Shown here in pieces: positions 15,658 to 19,275 of a stretch of DNA of 19,275 nucleotides. The stretch is from Alphaproteobacteria bacterium (GTDB lineage Bacteria > Pseudomonadota > Alphaproteobacteria > Rhodobacterales > Rhodobacteraceae), in the NCBI GenBank assembly GCA_003696705.1, contig RFGD01000028.1, positions 1 to 19,275 on the forward strand. Reading direction: 5' to 3'. How positions within the stretch are numbered: the first letter of the stretch is position 1; the number at the start of each line of letters is the position of its first letter. The notes under the pieces were generated by a model. That model was given only the letters and a program-made list of their open reading frames with translations. It was not told the DNA's origin and ran no database searches. Made by a program: the position numbers and the translations under genes.

Positions 15658-15729
15658 CTGCTCGATCGGGCTTCGGCCTTCTGTTCGCGCGGAGTCTAGC
15701 CGGAAGGGTCGCCAAGGGAAAGCCCCGGT

Positions 15730-16611
15730 TCAGACGAGAAGCCCGAGAAGAACGGGCAAGGCCGCGACGGAAACCAGCGTCGAGGCGACGACCAGCCCGG
15801 CGACGGCCTCGGCCTCGTCGGCGTATTTCTGGGCCAGGAGGTAGGAGGTCACGGCGACGGGCGTCGCCACCTGAAGCGTCAGTACCGCCGCGGCGACATC
15901 GTCGAGCGCGAATGCCGTGGCGATCGCCCAGCCAAGGCTGGCCGCGACCACGACCTTCATGACCGAAAGGACAAGCGCCCGCGCAAGCCCCGACGGATGC
16001 AGCCGTGCCACCGCCACGCCAAGCGTGATGAGCATCAGGGGAATGGCCATCTGTCCGGCCAGGTCGAGCGTGTTCGTCAGCCAGGTCGGGGTCTGCCAGC
16101 CGTTCCACATGAAGACGCCGCCGGCAAAGGTGGCGCCGACCATGGGCTCGCGCAGGGCCCTGAGCGGCGAACCGCCGCCGGCGACAAGCCACAGTCCGAA
16201 GGTGAACGAGAGGATCGCCATGATGGCGAAGACGACGACGGCATAGCCCAGCCCGGTTTCGCCGAACGCAAACAGCGCCAGCGGCAGCCCGAGATTGCCG
16301 GTGTTTCCGAAGATGAGCGGTGCAAGATAGGTCCGCAGATCGAGCCGCGCGATGCGCAACACGATCCAGAAGGCCAGGGCAAGGGCCCCATAGGCGACGA
16401 GCGCCGCGCCGGACAGCGCCGTGACCGCCGCCGCCGGCACGTCGAGCCGCATGAGCGCGACGAAGATGAGGCAGGGCACCGACAGCGTCATCGCAAGGCG
16501 CGTGACGAAGGCGACGTCATAGTCGTAGCCGAGCCGCACCCAGGCAAAGCCGACTCCTGCCAGGAGGAACACGGGGGCGACGATCTCCAGGACTGTCAGT
16601 GCGACGTTCAC
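15730..16611 (-). CDS. AEC (auxin efflux carrier) family permease
   Basis: A 293-residue integral membrane protein with about ten hydrophobic segments in two sets of five, for example VLEIVAPVFLLAGVGFAWV at the N-terminus and VVASTLVSVAALPVLLGLLV at the C-terminus. FGNTGNLGLPLALFAFGE is the AEC family motif of the first half, and TPVAVTSYLLAQKY matches the second. Bacterial members export or import small organic acids such as malate or malonate; the substrate here is unknown. GTG 16611 is chosen because it starts the first helix and has GGGAAA about six bases upstream; the frame stays open further up but that part is unlike a transporter. It is divergent from hspQ across a 101-base gap (16612-16712) with no clear promoter match. 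Confidence 0.9.
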   Translation of the reverse strand: MNVALTVLEIVAPVFLLAGVGFAWVRLGYDYDVAFVTRLAMTLSVPCLIFVALMRLDVPAAAVTALSGAALVAYGALALAFWIVLRIARLDLRTYLAPLIFGNTGNLGLPLALFAFGETGLGYAVVVFAIMAILSFTFGLWLVAGGGSPLRALREPMVGATFAGGVFMWNGWQTPTWLTNTLDLAGQMAIPLMLITLGVAVARLHPSGLARALVLSVMKVVVAASLGWAIATAFALDDVAAAVLTLQVATPVAVTSYLLAQKYADEAEAVAGLVVASTLVSVAALPVLLGLLV

Positions 16612-16712
16612 AGTGTGTTTCCCGGAATTTGCGGCGTTTGTGTGGACGAAAAAGGGCAGCCGCGTGTAGGGTTTTCTGTATTGGAGCGGAAATTCGGGGA
16701 CGATTCGAGAGT

Positions 16713-17048
16713 ATGGGTACAATGTTGAAGGTCCGCGCGAAATACCATCTTGGGCAGGTTGTCCGGCACCGCAAGCACCCGTTCCGCGGCGTCGTCTTCG
16801 ACATCGACCCCCAGTTCTCGAACACCGACTCGTGGTACGAAGCCATCCCCGAGGAAGCGCGGCCGCGCAAGGATCAGCCCTTCTACCACCTTCTGGCCGA
16901 GAACGATCAGAGCTACTACGTCGCCTATGTCTCCGAGCAGAATCTTGTGCCGGACGACGACGGCGGTCCGGTGGACCATCCGGATCTGCATGACCTGTTC
17001 GGCGAGTATCGCGACGGCCATTACGTCCTGCATTTCCAGCTCAACTGA
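16713..17048 (+). CDS. hspQ: Heat shock protein HspQ
   Basis: An 111-residue HspQ/YccV-type protein. The core KYHLGQVVRHRKHPFRGVVFDIDPQF and QPFYHLL...YYVAYVSEQNL match the family; E. coli HspQ has the same GQxVRH...GVVxDIDP and PWYHV...TYLAEAQL order. In enterobacteria HspQ is a heat-induced hemimethylated-DNA binding protein and a specificity factor for Lon protease. ATG 16713 is used; ATG 16722 (three residues shorter) is equally possible, as neither has a strong ribosome binding site. It converges on the GGT-like gene across a GC palindrome. Confidence 0.92.
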   Translation: MGTMLKVRAKYHLGQVVRHRKHPFRGVVFDIDPQFSNTDSWYEAIPEEARPRKDQPFYHLLAENDQSYYVAYVSEQNLVPDDDGGPVDHPDLHDLFGEYRDGHYVLHFQLN

Positions 17049-17049
17049 C

Positions 17050-17069
17050 GCCGGCGCCGCCGGCGGCGC
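17050..17069. repeat. GC palindrome between convergent hspQ and GGT-like genes
   Basis: A perfect 16-base palindrome of GCGCCGCC and GGCGGCGC occupies 17054-17069. An alternative GCCGGC/GCCGGC hairpin (17050-17055, 17059-17064) has a three-base loop. It sits in the 24-base gap between the two stop codons, where a shared bidirectional terminator would be expected, but there is no T-tract on either side. Confidence 0.45.
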
Positions 17070-17072
17070 ACC

Positions 17073-18650
17073 TCAGTAGCCGATTGCGCAGCCGTCCTTT
17101 CGCGGGTCCGACCCCGCCTGAAGGACGCCGTTGTCCTGGATCAGGATGGCCTGCGCCCCGCCTATCGGCGCTGCCGGGGTCACGACCTTGTGGCCCATCT
17201 CTGCCAATGCCTGGCGGACCGACGCGTCATAGCCGCGCTCGACCGACAGGACGCCGTCTTCCCAGAACGACCTTGGCGCGTCGATCGCTTCCTGGGGCGC
17301 AAGCCCGTAGTCCACGAAGTTCGTCAGGAAGCGCACATGGCCGCAAGGCTGATAGGCGCCACCCATGACGCCGAAGGGCATCACCACGCGGCCGTCGACC
17401 TTGAGCATTGCCGGAATGATCGTGTGCATGGGGCGCTTGCCGCCGGCAGCTTCGTTCGGGTGGCCGGGCGCCAGCGTGAAGCAGGCGCCGCGGTTGTGAA
17501 AGAGGATCCCGAAGCGGTCCGACGCGATGCCCGAGCCGAAGCTGTGGAAGATCGAGTAGATCAGCGACACCGCCATGCGGTCCTTGTCCACCACCGTGAT
17601 GTAGACGGTTTCGCGGTGCACTTCCTCGGCCAGCGCGTGCGGATCGGCCATCGGCCGGTCGGGGTCGATGAGGGCGGCCAGCGCTGCGGCCGTCTCGTCG
17701 TCGAGCATGTGCCCAAGGCGCGACGTCCGGTCGGCGTCGGCGATGAAGCGGTTGCGCGCGTCATAGGCAAGCTTTGCAGCCTCGGCCTCGAGATGGGCGC
17801 GGCGGGCGCCGAAGGGGTCGAGCGCGCCGAGATCGAAATGGGAGAGGATATTGGCCATGAGGATCGCCGTCGCGCCCTGACCGTTCGGAGGGTGTTCGAG
17901 AAGCTCCCAGCCGCGGTAGTTGCCGCTGATCGGATCGGTGTAGTCGGACCGCGTCGCGGCGAAATCGTCCAGGGTGTGAACGCCCCCCACCGCGCGGAGG
18001 GCGGCGACCATGTCTTCGGCCACCTCGCCGGTATAGAATGCGTCGCGACCGTCGCGGGCGATGCGGCGCAGCACTTCCGCCTGCGCCGGGGCACGGAACA
18101 CGTCGCCGACCGCGGGCACGCGACCGTCCAGAAGGTAGTGCCGCCGCGCCGCCCCTTTCAGCGCCGGCTCGGCCGCCTTCCAGTCGAAGGCGACGCGCGG
18201 CGCGACGGGAACCCCCTCTTCCGCATGGCGGATGGCCGGGGCCAGCGACGCCTCGAGCCCCAGTCGGCCCCAATCGGCGGACAGACGGCAGAAGGCATCC
18301 ACGGCGCCGGGGATGGTGACGGCCTCGGGGCCGTCGACGGGGATCCTCGTCAGGCCTCGTTCCCGCAGGGCTTCGGCGTCCAGCGCCGCCGGCGCCCGGC
18401 CAGAGCCGTTCAGCCCGAAGACCCGTTCTTCGCCGGCAGGTTTCACGAGGACGAAGCAGTCCCCGCCGAGGCCCGTCATCTGGGGCTCGCAAAGGCCAAG
18501 CAGGACGGCGCCCGCAATGGCGGCATCGACCGCGTTGCCGCCGTCTTCGAGAATTCGCACGGCGGCGCGCGCCGCCAGGGGGTGCGAGGTCGCGCACATC
18601 CCGTTCATGGCCAGGACGGGCGAACGCCCCGGAAGCTGGAAGTCACGCAT
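17073..18650 (-). CDS. Gamma-glutamyltransferase-like Ntn hydrolase
   Basis: A 525-residue GGT-superfamily protein, made as a precursor that self-cleaves before a Thr. The cleavage site is ETVYITVVDKD with the presumed nucleophile Thr348, aligning with TTHYSVVDK of E. coli GGT. GSGI (372-375), GGKRPMHTIIPAML and GVMGGAYQPCGH also fit. There is no signal peptide, so it should be cytoplasmic, unlike classical GGT. The DFRE-x-AP segment whose Arg binds the gamma-glutamyl carboxylate reads NGSGRAP (81-87), so that Arg appears lost. It is therefore more like the acylase/HpxW-type branch than a glutathione enzyme; the true substrate is unknown. The ATG has an AAGGGGGA-type site about 11 bases upstream. 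Confidence 0.9.
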   Translation of the reverse strand: MRDFQLPGRSPVLAMNGMCATSHPLAARAAVRILEDGGNAVDAAIAGAVLLGLCEPQMTGLGGDCFVLVKPAGEERVFGLNGSGRAPAALDAEALRERGLTRIPVDGPEAVTIPGAVDAFCRLSADWGRLGLEASLAPAIRHAEEGVPVAPRVAFDWKAAEPALKGAARRHYLLDGRVPAVGDVFRAPAQAEVLRRIARDGRDAFYTGEVAEDMVAALRAVGGVHTLDDFAATRSDYTDPISGNYRGWELLEHPPNGQGATAILMANILSHFDLGALDPFGARRAHLEAEAAKLAYDARNRFIADADRTSRLGHMLDDETAAALAALIDPDRPMADPHALAEEVHRETVYITVVDKDRMAVSLIYSIFHSFGSGIASDRFGILFHNRGACFTLAPGHPNEAAGGKRPMHTIIPAMLKVDGRVVMPFGVMGGAYQPCGHVRFLTNFVDYGLAPQEAIDAPRSFWEDGVLSVERGYDASVRQALAEMGHKVVTPAAPIGGAQAILIQDNGVLQAGSDPRKDGCAIGY

Positions 18651-18671
18651 GATCTGTCAATCCCCCTTGTC

Positions 18672-18690
18672 CCTCGGGGCGAGGATATTT
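18672..18690 (+). repeat. Small hairpin plus GATATTT element in the rbaW/GGT gap
   Basis: CCTCG-GGG-CGAGG (18672-18684) runs straight into ATATTT (18685-18690). Elements of this look (GC hairpin then GAGTATTT or GATATTT) are, as I recall, frequent between genes in Rhodobacterales. Only one copy is in this window, so the repeat status is an inference. It lies in the 90-base gap upstream of the GGT-like gene. Confidence 0.4.
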
Positions 18691-18733
18691 CAGCCGGCGC
18701 GACATGCCAACCGCGGAGGTGGCGAAGACGCGC

Positions 18734-18751
18734 GCCCGCGTCAGCGCGGGC
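18734..18751 (-). terminator. Possible hairpin terminator at the rbaW stop codon
   Basis: GCCCGCG (18734-18740) and CGCGGGC (18745-18751) make a perfect 7-bp stem with a four-base loop that overlaps the TGA of rbaW. No T-tract follows on the minus strand, so termination is only a guess; read-through into the GGT-like gene is possible. Confidence 0.3.
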
Positions 18752-19208
18752 CGAGAGAAAGGCGCAGGACATTCTCGTCCCCGTCGCGCCGGTATGTGAC
18801 GTCCGTGCAGATCAGGTGGATCAGAGACCAGCCGAAGCCGCCTTCCGGCAGTGCCTCGGTCTGGGCGGGGATCGATGGCAGTTCCGGTTTCGGAAGCCCG
18901 TCCGGCATGGGCCGGCCCCTGTCGCGGATGGTGAGGGTCAGCCCCCTTTCGCCCAGCTCCATGGCGATCGCGATGGCCTCGCCGTCCGGTGCGTCGCCGG
19001 CATAGGCGTGTTCGACGACGTTGTTGAGCGCTTCGCTCAGCACCAGTTTGAGGTCTTCGACGAGGTCGCAAGGCAGCGCGCCCGCCGAGGCGATGCGTGC
19101 GGCCTCGGAAACCGCGGCACGCACGCCTTCGAAGGTCGGCGGCAAGTTGAACGCACAACTTTCCCGGGCTGACCGGGCCCGTGCCGCCGACGCATCGACC
19201 CCCGTCAT
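18741..19208 (-). CDS. rbaW: RsbW/RbaW-type anti-sigma factor serine kinase
   Basis: A 155-residue GHKL ATPase of the SpoIIAB/RsbW kind. The N-box is LVLSEALNNVVEHAY (56-70, with Glu59 and Asn63), then IRDRGRPM (G1 box with Asp96) and GGFGWSLI (123-130, G2 box). Such kinases bind a sigma factor and also phosphorylate a STAS antagonist, which switches partners when dephosphorylated. The gene starts with an ATGA overlap on the preceding STAS gene, the normal antagonist-kinase pairing. In Rhodobacter capsulatus the RbaV-RbaW pair of this type affects gene transfer agent production and stationary-phase survival; orthology is likely but inferred. The sigma target is not visible here. Confidence 0.9.
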   Translation of the reverse strand: MTGVDASAARARSARESCAFNLPPTFEGVRAAVSEAARIASAGALPCDLVEDLKLVLSEALNNVVEHAYAGDAPDGEAIAIAMELGERGLTLTIRDRGRPMPDGLPKPELPSIPAQTEALPEGGFGWSLIHLICTDVTYRRDGDENVLRLSLGPR

Positions 19209-19275
19209 TTTGCGGTCTGTCGGGCGTTCAGCGCGGCCCCGACATCCTCGAAGATGGTGAAGACCCGGTCCATTC
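19205..19275 (-). CDS. rbaV: STAS-domain anti-sigma factor antagonist, C-terminal fragment
   Basis: Only the last ~23 codons lie in the window. The readable end, MDRVFTIFEDVGAALNARQTAK, fits the last strand and helix of an RsbV/SpoIIAA-type STAS domain (the common xVFxIxxSxxEAL ending). The ATG at 19273 is almost certainly internal. The stop overlaps the rbaW start (ATGA at 19208-19205), so the two are translationally coupled. Assignment rests on this short tail plus the kinase next to it. Confidence 0.7.
   Translation of the reverse strand, partial: MDRVFTIFEDVGAALNARQTAK

Noticed and set aside
17190..19172. A 660-codon open frame on the plus strand across the GGT-like and rbaW genes
   Set aside because: It is the antisense shadow of two well-supported genes; its composition is Arg/Gly/His-rich with no domain pattern, as expected from GC-biased third positions.
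1..19275. CRISPR array, tRNA, prophage or insertion sequence
   Set aside because: I found no spaced repeats, no cloverleaf, no transposase or phage motifs and no terminal repeats by eye; gene content and base composition look uniform.

Overview
The window looks like ordinary, densely coded, high-GC chromosome from an alphaproteobacterium. The order Rhodobacterales (Rhodobacter/Paracoccus/roseobacter type) is the best guess. It rests on the style of the porin C-terminus, a long GTP cyclohydrolase II with a degenerate N-terminal domain, a lone CenR-like response regulator, a CnoX-LonN-Trm112 cluster, an RbaV/RbaW-like partner-switching pair, and GTG/TTG starts with four-base overlaps. I do not assign a genus. 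No tRNA, rRNA, insertion sequence, prophage or CRISPR array is visible, and no gap between genes exceeds about 150 bases.

Layout. 1-1035: the end of an outer-membrane porin, a strong intrinsic terminator, then the PLP-homeostasis gene yggS. 1047-2668 (minus): ribA with a signal-less L,D-transpeptidase coupled to it by a GTGA overlap. 2818-4371: a CenR-like response regulator and exonuclease III. 4448-6213: a tight set of a thioredoxin-TPR co-chaperone (CnoX), a stand-alone Lon N-domain protein and a Trm112-like protein. 6274-7581: UDP-glucose 6-dehydrogenase. 7600-8820 (minus): a UbiH-type ubiquinone hydroxylase.

8910-15070: an amidase, a DapC-like aminotransferase, ftsK and lolA, all rightward; ftsK follows the aminotransferase by 14 bases. 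15076-16611 (minus): a lytic transglycosylase lipoprotein and an AEC-family permease. 16713-17048: hspQ. 17073-18650 (minus): a gamma-glutamyltransferase-like Ntn hydrolase. 18741-19275 (minus): an anti-sigma kinase (RbaW/RsbW-like) and the end of its STAS antagonist.

Functional themes are envelope and division (porin, L,D-transpeptidase, FtsK, LolA, lytic transglycosylase, a CenR-like regulator), protein quality control (CnoX, LonN, HspQ) and core metabolism (YggS, RibA, UbiH, Ugd). I see no convincing undescribed multi-gene system. The best leads are catalytic or substrate residues that appear to be lost in RibA and in the GGT-like protein, the signal-less L,D-transpeptidase coupled to ribA, and the partner-switching pair cut by the window edge.
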